Assembly: GCA_016709225.1 (NCBI GenBank)
Contig: JADJEE010000002.1
Span: forward strand, 1,364,001-1,428,000
DNA length: 64,000 bases
Source of the DNA: Deltaproteobacteria bacterium
Lineage (GTDB): Bacteria > Myxococcota_A > Polyangia > Nannocystales > Nannocystaceae
Reading direction: 5' to 3'
Shown: positions 55,408 to 63,832 of the stretch, one piece after another
How positions within the stretch are numbered: position 1 is the stretch's first letter
Layout of the letters: the number at the start of each line of letters is the position of its first letter
Notes under the pieces: model-generated
Database searches by the model: none
Seen by the model: the letters and a program-made list of their open reading frames with translations, nothing else
Told to the model about the DNA's origin: nothing
Translations under genes and position numbers: made by a program

Positions 55408-55856
55408 TCGAGCCCGGTCAGAGCGCCCCCCACGTCGATCGCATCGCCCACGACGGCACGCACGTCCGCATCGGCGGCCCGCAGCCGCACGTCACGGTGC
55501 TGTACTTCTATCCGAAGGACGAGACCGCCGGCTGCGTGAAGGAGGCATGTGCATTCCGCGATTCCTTCGTCGACTTCGTCGACGCCGGCGCCGTGGTGGT
55601 CGGCGTGAGCGACGACGACGACGCTTCGCACCGCGCGTTCGCGGAGCACCGTCGGCTGCCGTTCGCGCTGCTGCACGACCGCGGCGGTGAGCTCCGCACC
55701 GCGTACCGCGTGCCGGACTGGCTGGGCCTGCTGCGCAACCGCGTCACCTACGTCATCGACCGCGAGGGCGTGGTGCGCATGGCCTTCGAGTCCCAGCTGC
55801 GCGCGGGCACCCATGTCTCGCGTGCCCTGGAGATCGTGCGCACGCTGGGCCGCTAG
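55404..55856 (+). CDS. bcp: peroxiredoxin, BCP type
   Basis: 150 aa. Thiol peroxidase reducing hydrogen and organic peroxides. Signature YFYPKDETAGCVKEACAFRD holds the peroxidatic Cys (about 44) and the resolving Cys five residues later, typical of 2-Cys BCP. Later VVVGVSDDDDASHRAFAEHR and the cis-Pro/Arg region NRVTYVIDREGVVRMAFES. Start ATG 55404 overlaps the YkgJ stop. It is the one canonical thiol enzyme in this operon. Confidence 0.94.
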   Translation: MIEPGQSAPHVDRIAHDGTHVRIGGPQPHVTVLYFYPKDETAGCVKEACAFRDSFVDFVDAGAVVVGVSDDDDASHRAFAEHRRLPFALLHDRGGELRTAYRVPDWLGLLRNRVTYVIDREGVVRMAFESQLRAGTHVSRALEIVRTLGR

Positions 55857-56121
55857 GCTGCCATTGGTCACGTCGACCGATCGGGGGCTGCAGGCCTCCG
55901 CCGGCGCCGTCGAGTTGGTGAGGGCCACGACAGGCTCGACGCGTCCCCTCGAATCCGCTCGCAGATCCGAGCATCGCGACGCACGATCGGCGCGCCTGCG
56001 AACCCCTCGATGTGGGTGTCGTGCACGAACGGTCACGCCGGTCGCGAAGATCGCTGGCGCGGACCCCTTCCGCGAATTCGTCGACTCCCGTAACGTCGTG
56101 CGCGGGGGTCCAAGAAGGCCA

Positions 56122-57852
56122 ATGAGACGACTTTCACATACGAGTCTCTGGCGAGTCGGCAGCGTCGCCGCCTTGCTCGCGAGCACCGGCTGCTATCAGG
56201 GCCTGGGTGGCGCGGGCAGTGCGGGTGCCGACGGCAGCGCGAGTGGTGCAGGCACCGACGGCAGCGAGGGCGGCAACACCGACGGCAACGACGGCGGCCC
56301 CGCGGACGAGCTGCCGGCACCGACCACGCGGCTGTTCCGGCTCACGCACTCGCAGTGGGAGAACACGGTGCAGGACCTGCTCTACCTGCCCGAGCCCACC
56401 GGTCTGTCGTCGGACTTCCGCACCGATCCATCGATCGGCGGATTCCTCTTCGACAACAACGCCAGCGCCCTCGAGGTCGATCAGGCGCTGTGGCAGAGCT
56501 ACCAGCGCGCCGCGGTGCAGATCGCCGAGCAGGTCACCGGCGACCCCACGCTGCTCGCGGCCATCGTGCCGCCCGACGGCGGCGATCCGGTCGCCCGCGC
56601 AGCCGCGTTCGTGGACGAGCTGGCCCCCCGCGCCTACCGTCGCCCGCTGACCGACGCCGAGCGCAGCGAGCTGCTCACGACCTTCGACGGCGCCGCGGCG
56701 CTCTACGACGGCGTCGACCCCTTCGTCGCCGGCGTCCGGCTGGTGCTCGAGACGGTGCTGCAGTCGCCCCACTTCCTCTACCGCATCGAGACCGCGACCG
56801 AGGCCGACGGCAACGTCATCCCGCTCGGCAGCTACGAGGTCGCACAGCGGCTGTCGTACTTCCTGTGGGACTCGATGCCCGACGACACCCTGTTCGACGC
56901 CGCCGCAGCCGACGTGCTGGTCGAGGGCGCGTCGCTGCGCGAACAGGCACTGCGCATGCTCGATGACGCGCGCGCCCGTCCGGTGGTGCAGCACTTCCAC
57001 GACCAGGCCTTCGACACCAAGAAGTTCCTCAACGCCGCGCCCGCGGCCGCGTTCTACCCCGACGCGCCCGACAACCTCGGCGAGCTCGCGCTCGAGGAGA
57101 ACCACCGCTTCATCGAAGAGGTGGTGTTCGCCCAGGACGGCGGCATCGCAGCCCTGCTGACCTCGAGCGAGACCTTCGTCAACGACGAGCTCGCGCGCAT
57201 CTACGGCCTCGATCCCGCCGGCTTCGGCGCCGAGTTCGAGAAGGTCACGCTCGACGCGGAGCAGCGCAAGGGCTTCCTGACCCAGGTCGGGTTCCTCGCC
57301 GCCAACTCCTCGACCGCTGCGCCCGATCCGATCCACCGCGGGGTCTTCGTCGCGAAGCGGCTGGCGTGCATGAACATCGCGGCGCCGCCCAACGGCGTGC
57401 CGCCACTGCCACCGCCCGAGGGTCGCTCGAACCGGCAGACGGTCGCGGAGCACACCGAGCAGCCCGGCAGCTCGTGCGTCGGCTGCCACTCGACGCTCAT
57501 CAACCCGTTCGGCTTCCCGTTCGAGAACTACGACGCCGAGGGTGCATGGCGCACCGAGGACGTCGGCCCGGTCGACGCCGCCACCGACGTCACGCTCGAC
57601 GAGCAGACCGTCCACGTCGAGAACGGCCTCGAGCTCGCCGACGCCCTCGCCACCAGCCCCTCGGTGCACCAGTGCTACACCGAGCACTGGCTGGAGTTCG
57701 CGTTCGGCCGTCCGTTCGCACCCGAGGACGAGGCCTTCGCGACCCGCATCGGCACCGCCTCCCAGAGCGGCGAGATGGCGGTCAAGGAGCTGCTGATCGA
57801 GATCGTCGCCTCGAATGCGTTCCGCAATCGCGCCACACAGGAGCTGCCATGA
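56122..57852 (+). CDS. DUF1592-type secreted protein with a c-type haem motif
   Basis: 576 aa from ATG 56122 (AAGAAGG upstream). Lipobox LASTGC, Gly/Asp linker, then the multi-domain DUF1587/1595/1592/1588/1585 layout: RLFRLTHSQWENTVQDLLYL, APRAYRRPLTDAERSELLTT, ETVLQSPHFLYRIETATEAD, RLSYFLWDSMPDDTLFDAA, NHRFIEEVVF and GSSCVGCHSTLINPFGFPFE, where C-V-G-C-H can bind haem c. Always paired with DUF1552 in planctomycetes and myxobacteria; the role is unknown. The downstream DUF1552 gene overlaps its stop. Confidence 0.9.
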   Translation: MRRLSHTSLWRVGSVAALLASTGCYQGLGGAGSAGADGSASGAGTDGSEGGNTDGNDGGPADELPAPTTRLFRLTHSQWENTVQDLLYLPEPTGLSSDFRTDPSIGGFLFDNNASALEVDQALWQSYQRAAVQIAEQVTGDPTLLAAIVPPDGGDPVARAAAFVDELAPRAYRRPLTDAERSELLTTFDGAAALYDGVDPFVAGVRLVLETVLQSPHFLYRIETATEADGNVIPLGSYEVAQRLSYFLWDSMPDDTLFDAAAADVLVEGASLREQALRMLDDARARPVVQHFHDQAFDTKKFLNAAPAAAFYPDAPDNLGELALEENHRFIEEVVFAQDGGIAALLTSSETFVNDELARIYGLDPAGFGAEFEKVTLDAEQRKGFLTQVGFLAANSSTAAPDPIHRGVFVAKRLACMNIAAPPNGVPPLPPPEGRSNRQTVAEHTEQPGSSCVGCHSTLINPFGFPFENYDAEGAWRTEDVGPVDAATDVTLDEQTVHVENGLELADALATSPSVHQCYTEHWLEFAFGRPFAPEDEAFATRIGTASQSGEMAVKELLIEIVASNAFRNRATQELP

Positions 57853-59258
57853 AGACCATGCTTCGTCGTCACGTGCTCAAGGGCATCGGCGGTGCCACGA
57901 TCGCGTTGCCGGTGCTGGAGTCCTTCATGCCGCGCCGCGCCCTCGCGGCCGGCGAGATCGTGCCGCCCTACGCGATCTTCCTGCGGCAGGCCTGCGGGGT
58001 CGGCTGCGCGCAGAACACCGACCTCGGCGCCGAGCCGGAGCGCTTCTGGCCCACCGCCGAAGGCCCGCTGACCGACGCGACCGTGGGCGGCCGCGCCGTC
58101 GACGAGCTCTCGGCCCACCTCGACCGCTTGCTGGTCGTCGGTGGCATCAACATGCAGGACTTCAACTACGCCGACGGCCACGCCCGCGGCGCGCTGCAGC
58201 TGCTCACCGGCCAGGGTCCCACGGTCGAGGGCGTCGGCGGTGACTCCGAAGCCAACGGCGAGTCGCTCGACAACCGCATCGGCCGCGAGCTCAACGAAGG
58301 TGGCCGCGACTCGCTGTTCCTCTACGCCGGCAGCCCCGGCGGCTGGCTCGGCGGGCCGTGCATCTCGTACCGCGGTCCCGCGCAGCGCCGCGCTGCGATC
58401 AGCGATCCGCGGCAGGTCTACATGGGCATGATGGGCATCGACGAGGCCCAGTTCGAGGACCTCGCGGCGCGCCAGAAGAGCGTGAACGACCTCGTGCGTG
58501 GGCAGATGCAGACGCTGATGGCACGGCCCGAGCTCAGCAAGGCCGATCGCGATCGACTCGACCTGCACTTCCAGAGCATCCGCGACCTCGAGAACTCGCT
58601 GTCGTGCAACTTCACCGCCGAGCAGCAGGCGATGCTCGACGGCATGAGCCAGGGCTACGACTCCGACGACGGCAACGCCGTGGTCGAGGCCGCCAAGGCC
58701 CACATGCACATCGCCGCGCTGGCGGTCGCGTGCGGCTACACCCGCTCGGTGGCGCTGCAGATCGGCAGCGGCAACGACGGCTCGACGCGCTACGCCAACC
58801 TCGAGACCGGCGACCTGATGGAGAACTACCACTTCATCTCGCATCGCCGCGCGTCGCACGACTCGACCGGCGCCATCATCCCCAACGCCGACCTCCTGCA
58901 TCACTACGTCGATCGCCACTTCGGCCGGGTCTTCGCCTACCTGCTCGATCGACTTGCCGAGTACGACCTGCCCGACGGTACCAAGCTGATCGATTGCGGC
59001 GTCTCGGTGTGGTGCAACGACGACGGCAACGGTCCCGGTCACTCGCCGCGCAACATCCCGTTCGTGTTGGCTGGCAGCGCCGGCGGCTTCCTACGCACGG
59101 GCCAGTACATGGTGATGCCCGACGAGATCAACATCGCGCGGATGCTCAACACCATCGGCAGCGCGGTCGGCCTTCGCAAGGGCGACGGCAGCTACATCGA
59201 CGACCACGGCGACGCGTCGCTGCCGCGCTCGGTGCTCGACCAGCTGATCGCGTCCTGA
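57849..59258 (+). CDS. DUF1552 family exported protein
   Basis: 469 aa. N-terminus MLRRHVLKGIGGATIALPVL is a Tat-like export signal (R-R-x-V-L-K then hydrophobic). The family text YAIFLRQACGVGCAQNTDLG, GGINMQDFNYADGHARGALQ, LTGQ, RYANLETGDLMENYHFISH and the late GNGPGHSPRNIPFVLAGSAG (His, Asp and Gly residues reminiscent of alkaline-phosphatase-like metal sites) is complete. Translationally coupled to the DUF1592 gene. Its activity is unknown; the exported pair may degrade or process a substrate outside the cell. Confidence 0.9.
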   Translation: MKTMLRRHVLKGIGGATIALPVLESFMPRRALAAGEIVPPYAIFLRQACGVGCAQNTDLGAEPERFWPTAEGPLTDATVGGRAVDELSAHLDRLLVVGGINMQDFNYADGHARGALQLLTGQGPTVEGVGGDSEANGESLDNRIGRELNEGGRDSLFLYAGSPGGWLGGPCISYRGPAQRRAAISDPRQVYMGMMGIDEAQFEDLAARQKSVNDLVRGQMQTLMARPELSKADRDRLDLHFQSIRDLENSLSCNFTAEQQAMLDGMSQGYDSDDGNAVVEAAKAHMHIAALAVACGYTRSVALQIGSGNDGSTRYANLETGDLMENYHFISHRRASHDSTGAIIPNADLLHHYVDRHFGRVFAYLLDRLAEYDLPDGTKLIDCGVSVWCNDDGNGPGHSPRNIPFVLAGSAGGFLRTGQYMVMPDEINIARMLNTIGSAVGLRKGDGSYIDDHGDASLPRSVLDQLIAS

Positions 59259-59277
59259 TCGCTCGGCCACCTCGGGG

Positions 59278-59303
59278 CCGCGGTCGGGTCACGCCGACCG
59301 CGG
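59278..59303 (+). terminator. terminator-like hairpin after the DUF1552 gene
   Basis: A perfect 10-bp inverted repeat CCGCGGTCGG / CCGACCGCGG with the loop GTCACG, 20 bp after the DUF1552 stop codon. It is very GC-rich and could end transcription, but no T-run follows, so it may equally be a protein-binding palindrome. Confidence 0.5.
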
Positions 59304-59414
59304 TCGCTGGCCGCGAGCCCGCAGCGGCGGAAACGAGGCTTTGGCGGCGGTGCGGGACCCGGGCCGGCGTCGAGTCCGGCTGCGGCGGCTCGTGGTGAGA
59401 TACTCTGCACCACC

Positions 59415-59891
59415 ATGGCGAATCGAAGCAGGGGTGACGGTGCGCTCGCGGTGCAGCAACCCACCGAGGTCGGTGTGCGCCACGACACCGTGCTGGCACA
59501 GCTGGCCGGGCTCGATGACGCCGGCAGGCCGGTGGTCACCTTCGAGGGTCGCACCAGCGCGTGCGTCGGGTCCACGGTCGCGATCGACCGCGCGGCGGTG
59601 GGTCGGACCGTCACGGTGATGTTCCTGGACGGCGATCCGCAGCGCCCGATCGTCACGGGCTTGTTGAGCACCCCGACCGACGCCGAGACCTCGGCGCCCG
59701 CGCGGCCCGCTCGCCTGGTCTTGGACGCCCGCGAGCTGGTGCTGTCGGCCGACGAGGAGCTGACGCTGCGGTGCGGCAAGAGCAGCATCGTGCTGACCGC
59801 CGACGGACGCATCGCGATCCGGGGTGAGCACCTGCTGAGTCGCGCGACCTCGGTGAACCGCATCCGCGGCGGCACCATCTTGCTGAACTAG
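59415..59891 (+). CDS. DUF6484-type T6SS accessory protein
   Basis: 158 aa. Features: QLAGLDDAGRPVVTFEGRTS, ...VTVMFLDGDPQRPIVTGLLS (the DUF6484 core with a GDP-x-x-P motif) and the C-terminal block LTLRCGKSSIVLTADGRIAI, RGEHLLSRATSVNRIRGGTI, which is like the C-terminal beta-helix part of VgrG (DUF2345). DUF6484 genes sit in type VI secretion operons near effectors and PAAR proteins. First gene of the run that continues to the window end. Confidence 0.85.
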   Translation: MANRSRGDGALAVQQPTEVGVRHDTVLAQLAGLDDAGRPVVTFEGRTSACVGSTVAIDRAAVGRTVTVMFLDGDPQRPIVTGLLSTPTDAETSAPARPARLVLDARELVLSADEELTLRCGKSSIVLTADGRIAIRGEHLLSRATSVNRIRGGTILLN

Positions 59892-59914
59892 CGCGCGGTC
59901 GGGAGCACCTCGAT

Positions 59915-60997
59915 ATGCCGCACCCGCGAGTGGACAACGACACGCCGCTGCAGGTCACGCCGCTCTTCCTCGAGGACGAGCAGGCGCGGCCGTCGCTCAC
60001 CGTGGTCATACGTGCCGCCTTCGAGATCCCCACCCGCGGCGTGCTCGCGCTCGCCGAGGAACAGCCGCCGTTGCTCGCGGCCGGTGAGTTCTGGGGCGAC
60101 CCCGAGACCTCGAGCTACCGCTACGAGCCCGAGATCGCCCCGTTCAAGCTCGCCACCGACATCGCCATCATCGCCCACGCCTGGGCACCCGACACCCGCA
60201 CGAGCGTCATGGACGTCGGCGTTCGCATCGGGCAGGTGAGCAAGGGCCTGCGGGTGTTCGGCGAGCGGACGTGGGTTGCCACCGCCGGCACCGCGGCATT
60301 GACCAAGCCGCTGCCGTTCGAGTCGATCCCCGTGAGCTACGATCGGGCGTTCGGCGGCTGGGATCGCAGCGCACAGGACGAGTCCCTGCACAGCTGCGAG
60401 CGCCGCAACCCGTCGGGCCGTGGGTTCCATGGTCGGCACAATCGCCTCCGCGATCGCGACCCGGCGCCGAACATCGAAGACCCGGGTGCGCCGATCTCCG
60501 CGTACGGGGATCACCCGGCCCCCGCGGGCTTCGGCTTCACGTCACCGCACTGGCTGCCACGTGCGGAGCTCGCCGGCACCTACGACGCCGCGTGGGCAGA
60601 GAATCGCCGCCCGCGCCTGCCCGCGGACTTCGACCCCCGTTTCTTCAACGCCGGGTCGCCGGGGTTGGTGGTGCCTTCGTTGCGCGGTGACGAGCTCGTC
60701 ACCGCCGTCGGGCTCGTGGCAGCGGGGCGGATCAGCTTCGCGTTGCCGGGGATTCCGCCACCGGAGCTGCGCGTCAGCGTCATGGGCCACGAGGACGTTC
60801 GAGAGGCACCGAAGCTCGACACCGTGATCGTGGATCTCGTGACCATGCGACTGAGCATGCTGTGGCGGGTCCGCCTGCCGCTGCGCGTCGAGCCCAACGA
60901 CCTGCGCGCCATCGAGCTGCGCTCACCCGCCGCCAAGGCGTTCCCGCGGGCGGCGGCCAGCCCTGCGGCGGCCGCCGCCAACGCCCCTCGCCCCTAG
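59915..60997 (+). CDS. DUF2169-family T6SS-associated protein
   Basis: 360 aa. DUF2169 features: LTVVIRAAFEIPTRGVLALA, ETSSYRYEPEIAPFKLATDI, VRIGQVSKGLRVFGERTWVA, SIPVSYDRAFGGWDRS (the conserved Y-x-x-A-F-G-G), FTSPHWLPRAELAGTYDAAW, and FNAGSPGL-like late motif. The protein is thought to act as an adaptor or chaperone for T6SS effectors. Ala/Pro-rich tail at 340-360. Next gene is PAAR-like DUF4150. Confidence 0.88.
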   Translation: MPHPRVDNDTPLQVTPLFLEDEQARPSLTVVIRAAFEIPTRGVLALAEEQPPLLAAGEFWGDPETSSYRYEPEIAPFKLATDIAIIAHAWAPDTRTSVMDVGVRIGQVSKGLRVFGERTWVATAGTAALTKPLPFESIPVSYDRAFGGWDRSAQDESLHSCERRNPSGRGFHGRHNRLRDRDPAPNIEDPGAPISAYGDHPAPAGFGFTSPHWLPRAELAGTYDAAWAENRRPRLPADFDPRFFNAGSPGLVVPSLRGDELVTAVGLVAAGRISFALPGIPPPELRVSVMGHEDVREAPKLDTVIVDLVTMRLSMLWRVRLPLRVEPNDLRAIELRSPAAKAFPRAAASPAAAAANAPRP

Positions 60998-61014
60998 AAC
61001 CGGAGTCACGAACC

Positions 61015-61482
61015 ATGCCTGTCAGCGTCGGAGCCAACTTTCTCTCGGTCGTGCACAAGGACAGCGGCGGCGTGTCGCCGAGCTTCCCCGACGTCTGCAA
61101 CACCCCGGCGCCACCGGCTCCGCCGGTGCCGATCCCCTACCCCAACGTGGCGCAGTCCTCCGACGCCGACAAGGGCGCGAAGAAGGTCAACGCCGACGGC
61201 AATCCGATCTGCACCAAGGACTCGAACTTCAGCACGAGTACCGGCGACGAGGCCGGCAACATCGGCGGCGTGGCCTCGGCCAAGACCAAGGGCAAGGCGG
61301 AGTTCGTGAACTCGTCGTTCGACGTGAAGGCGGAGGGCGTCGGCGTGGTGCGAGCGACCGACATGCTGCTGCACAACGACAAGAACACACCGCCGTTCCC
61401 GCTGATCCAGGGGCCAGTGATGTCGGTGCCGTTCATGGCGCGCACCGAGCACAAGTGCATGATCTGTGGCGAGTCGCTGTAG
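61015..61482 (+). CDS. DUF4150 (PAAR-like) spike protein
   Basis: 155 aa. Begins VSVGANFLSVVHKDSGGVSP followed by FPDVCNTPAPPAPPVPIPYP (the DUF4150 N-terminus), then KVNADGNPICTKDSNFSTST and the MSVPFMARTEHKCMICGE-like C-terminal Cys cluster. DUF4150 proteins are PAAR-like tips that sharpen T6SS spikes and recruit effectors. Here it is a stand-alone 155-aa tip without a fused toxin domain. Confidence 0.9.
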   Translation: MPVSVGANFLSVVHKDSGGVSPSFPDVCNTPAPPAPPVPIPYPNVAQSSDADKGAKKVNADGNPICTKDSNFSTSTGDEAGNIGGVASAKTKGKAEFVNSSFDVKAEGVGVVRATDMLLHNDKNTPPFPLIQGPVMSVPFMARTEHKCMICGESL

Positions 61483-61488
61483 GCCCCG

Positions 61489-62733
61489 ATGATGTCCAGG
61501 CCATCGCGACTGCACGACTCGCTGCACCGTGAGCACCTCGAAGAGGTGTCGTTCTTCTACGATCAACGTGGGCAGTGGCTCGAGGATCCGACACTGTCGC
61601 TGCGGGACGTCGCCGATCTCGAGGAGCGCCTCGAGGCGCACCTCGACGCGCTCGTGGTCGCGGGCGACGATGCCGCCGTGCGTTGCACCGCAGCGATCGA
61701 TTCAGGCGATCGCGGCGAGCTCCATGCCGCGCTTCGGGTCGCATGCCGGCGCGACCGCCCCGAGATCCTCGCGGCGCTCGCCGAGCGGTCGCGCGTCGCG
61801 TCGGGCGATGACGCGATCGAGCTGGCGCTGGCGGCCACGCTCGCGCTGGGGTTCGAGGTGCGCGCCGACTGGGCCCCGGCGCTCGAGCCCTTTGTCCGCG
61901 AGCCGGCGCTGGTCGAGATCCTCGCCGGCGTCGCGACGCTGTCTCGCATCGAGCTCGGGGCAGCGCTCGCACAGACCCGCGGCGTCGAGCTGCGCGCCGA
62001 GTGTGCGCGGCTCTCGGCGCTCGGGGAGCTGCGTCATGCGGCGGCAGGCGATCAGCTGTGCCTCGCTGCGCTCGACCCGAGCACGCACCGCGCCGCTGCG
62101 ATCGCCCTGCTCAAGCTCGGGGGCCATGACCTGCCCCGCGCGGTCGCACACTCGGCCGACCCCGTCGTGCGCCTGTGGCTCGACGGTGACGACGAGCGGG
62201 TCTGGGCGGCCTGCGAGCGCAGCCCCGACGCCGCGCACGTGCAGGCGCTCGGGTTGTCGGGCGCGCCACGATCGCTCGGGTTGCTCACGGAGCTGCTGGC
62301 CGAGCCAGGGGTCGCGTCGGAGGCGGCGGGAGGCCTCGCGGTGGCGACCGGCGCGGCGCTGCTCGAGGCGTGCGAGGAAGTGGTGTTCCCCCGCGTCGGG
62401 GACGATGACGACGACGACGACGACGGCGACGCACCAGCGAACAGCCGCGCACGCATGCGGTTGTGCCGCGACGGCGACGCGTGGCGTTCGTGGCTGCGCG
62501 AACACGCCGCGTCGCCGCCACGTCGTCGCATGGGCCACGCGCCGTCGGCCCACAGCACCGCGTGGGCACTCACGAGCGTGCAGATCCCGATGTCGCTGCG
62601 CGAGCTGCTCTGCGACGAGCTCATGGTGCGATGGGGCATCGCGGCGCCGGTCCGACCGCAGATGCCGGCACGGCGACAGCTCGATGCACTCGCGCGCACC
62701 GTTCCGGGCTTCGGACAGGAGGCTTCGACGTGA
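61489..62733 (+). CDS. TIGR02270-like helical-repeat T6SS-associated protein
   Basis: 414 aa. Opening text REHLEEVSFFYDQRGQWLED, LSLRDVADLEERLEAHLDAL is that of TIGR02270 proteins. The rest is HEAT-like helical repeats (AALAERSRVASGDDAIELAL, ALDPSTHRAAAIALLKLGGH, SAPRS-LGLLTELLAEP) and a final block RRMGHAPSAHSTAWALTSVQ, IPMSLRELLCDELMVRWGI. An acidic run of Asp lies near residue 304-311. Function in T6SS unknown. Next gene GTG overlaps its stop. Confidence 0.85.
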   Translation: MMSRPSRLHDSLHREHLEEVSFFYDQRGQWLEDPTLSLRDVADLEERLEAHLDALVVAGDDAAVRCTAAIDSGDRGELHAALRVACRRDRPEILAALAERSRVASGDDAIELALAATLALGFEVRADWAPALEPFVREPALVEILAGVATLSRIELGAALAQTRGVELRAECARLSALGELRHAAAGDQLCLAALDPSTHRAAAIALLKLGGHDLPRAVAHSADPVVRLWLDGDDERVWAACERSPDAAHVQALGLSGAPRSLGLLTELLAEPGVASEAAGGLAVATGAALLEACEEVVFPRVGDDDDDDDDGDAPANSRARMRLCRDGDAWRSWLREHAASPPRRRMGHAPSAHSTAWALTSVQIPMSLRELLCDELMVRWGIAAPVRPQMPARRQLDALARTVPGFGQEAST

Positions 62734-63827
62734 GACAGACGCCGCTGGCGATCGACGTCACAGGCATCGGCATGGTCACCGCGGTCGGCCACGACGCGAT
62801 GACTGCATGCGCGGCAATCCGCGCCGGGCTGTCGCGCCCCGCCGAGCTGGCCGGCTCGTCGTCGTACGACCTCGCCGCCGCCAAGAAGGTGCCGCTCACC
62901 GGCCACCCCGTCGAGCCCATCACCAACGGCTTCACCGGCGTCGCGCGCTGGCTGCAGCTGCTGCCGCGTGCATTCCACGACCTCGTGCGGCACGCCGAGC
63001 TCCCGCCCGCGCGGGACCGCGGCTTCTGGTCCAGCACGGCCGTGCAGCTGCTGCTGCCCGATCTCGAGGAGGTGCGATTCGCCCACGACGAGCGCAGCCG
63101 GCCCGCGACGATCCACCAGCACCTGCTCGCACCGCTGCTGCGGCAGCTACCGAACACGCTCGCGCCCGAACGCGTGCTCGTGCAGACCGTCGATCGCATC
63201 GGGCTCGCGCTGGTGCTCGAGGGCTATGCCGCGATGCTGGGCACGCTCGGCGCCGAGCGTGTGATCGTGCTCGCGGTGGACAGCTACACCTGCCCGTTCG
63301 CGCTCGACTGGCTCGGTAGCGTCGGTCGCCTCAAGAGCGACCTCAACCCGGTCGGGCTCATGCCCGGTGAGGCCGCGGCCGCGCTCCTGCTCGAGCCGTC
63401 GCGGCGCGGTAGCCGTCGCGAGCGTCCGCCGTGGGCCCAGCTCATCCAGGTGACCACCGGTCAAGACGGGCACATCGACGATCCCGACGCGGCCCCGCGG
63501 GGACGCGTCCTCGCCGACGTCATGCGCCCGCTGCTGAGCGACGACACCGGCGACGTCCACCACGACTTGAACGGCGAGGTCTGGCGCGCGCGCGAGTACG
63601 GCAACGCGCTGGTCGAGCTGGCGCCGCGGGGTCTCGGGCCCGCGAAGCTGCACCACCACGCATCGGAGATCGGTGACACCGGCTCGGTCGCGTTCGTGGT
63701 CGCGACCGCACTCGCGGCGCGGAGCCTCCAGCGTGGCTATGCGCGGCGTCGCGATGTCGCGGCGTTCACGAGCTGCGAGACCGGTGAGATCGGCGGCGTG
63801 CTCCTGCGTCGCAACGAGGGAGGCTGA
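62730..63827 (+). CDS. T6SS-linked ketosynthase (thiolase-fold)-like protein lacking the catalytic Cys
   Basis: 365 aa from GTG 62730. It resembles beta-ketoacyl synthases: IDVTGIGMVTAVGHDAMTAC at the N-terminus, a central GYAAMLGTLGAERVIVLAVD, GLMPGEAAAALLLEPS matching the GEGAAxLxLE motif, and a C-terminal HHHASEIGDTGSVAFVVATA matching the (L)G-H/D-T-G-A motif. But at the position of the KAS A-C-x-S-G there is V-Q-T-V-D-R-I-G, with no Cys. So condensation is not expected; a scaffold or acyl-binding role is possible. Translationally coupled to the TIGR02270 gene. Confidence 0.8.
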   Translation: MRQTPLAIDVTGIGMVTAVGHDAMTACAAIRAGLSRPAELAGSSSYDLAAAKKVPLTGHPVEPITNGFTGVARWLQLLPRAFHDLVRHAELPPARDRGFWSSTAVQLLLPDLEEVRFAHDERSRPATIHQHLLAPLLRQLPNTLAPERVLVQTVDRIGLALVLEGYAAMLGTLGAERVIVLAVDSYTCPFALDWLGSVGRLKSDLNPVGLMPGEAAAALLLEPSRRGSRRERPPWAQLIQVTTGQDGHIDDPDAAPRGRVLADVMRPLLSDDTGDVHHDLNGEVWRAREYGNALVELAPRGLGPAKLHHHASEIGDTGSVAFVVATALAARSLQRGYARRRDVAAFTSCETGEIGGVLLRRNEGG

Positions 63828-63832
63828 TCGAC

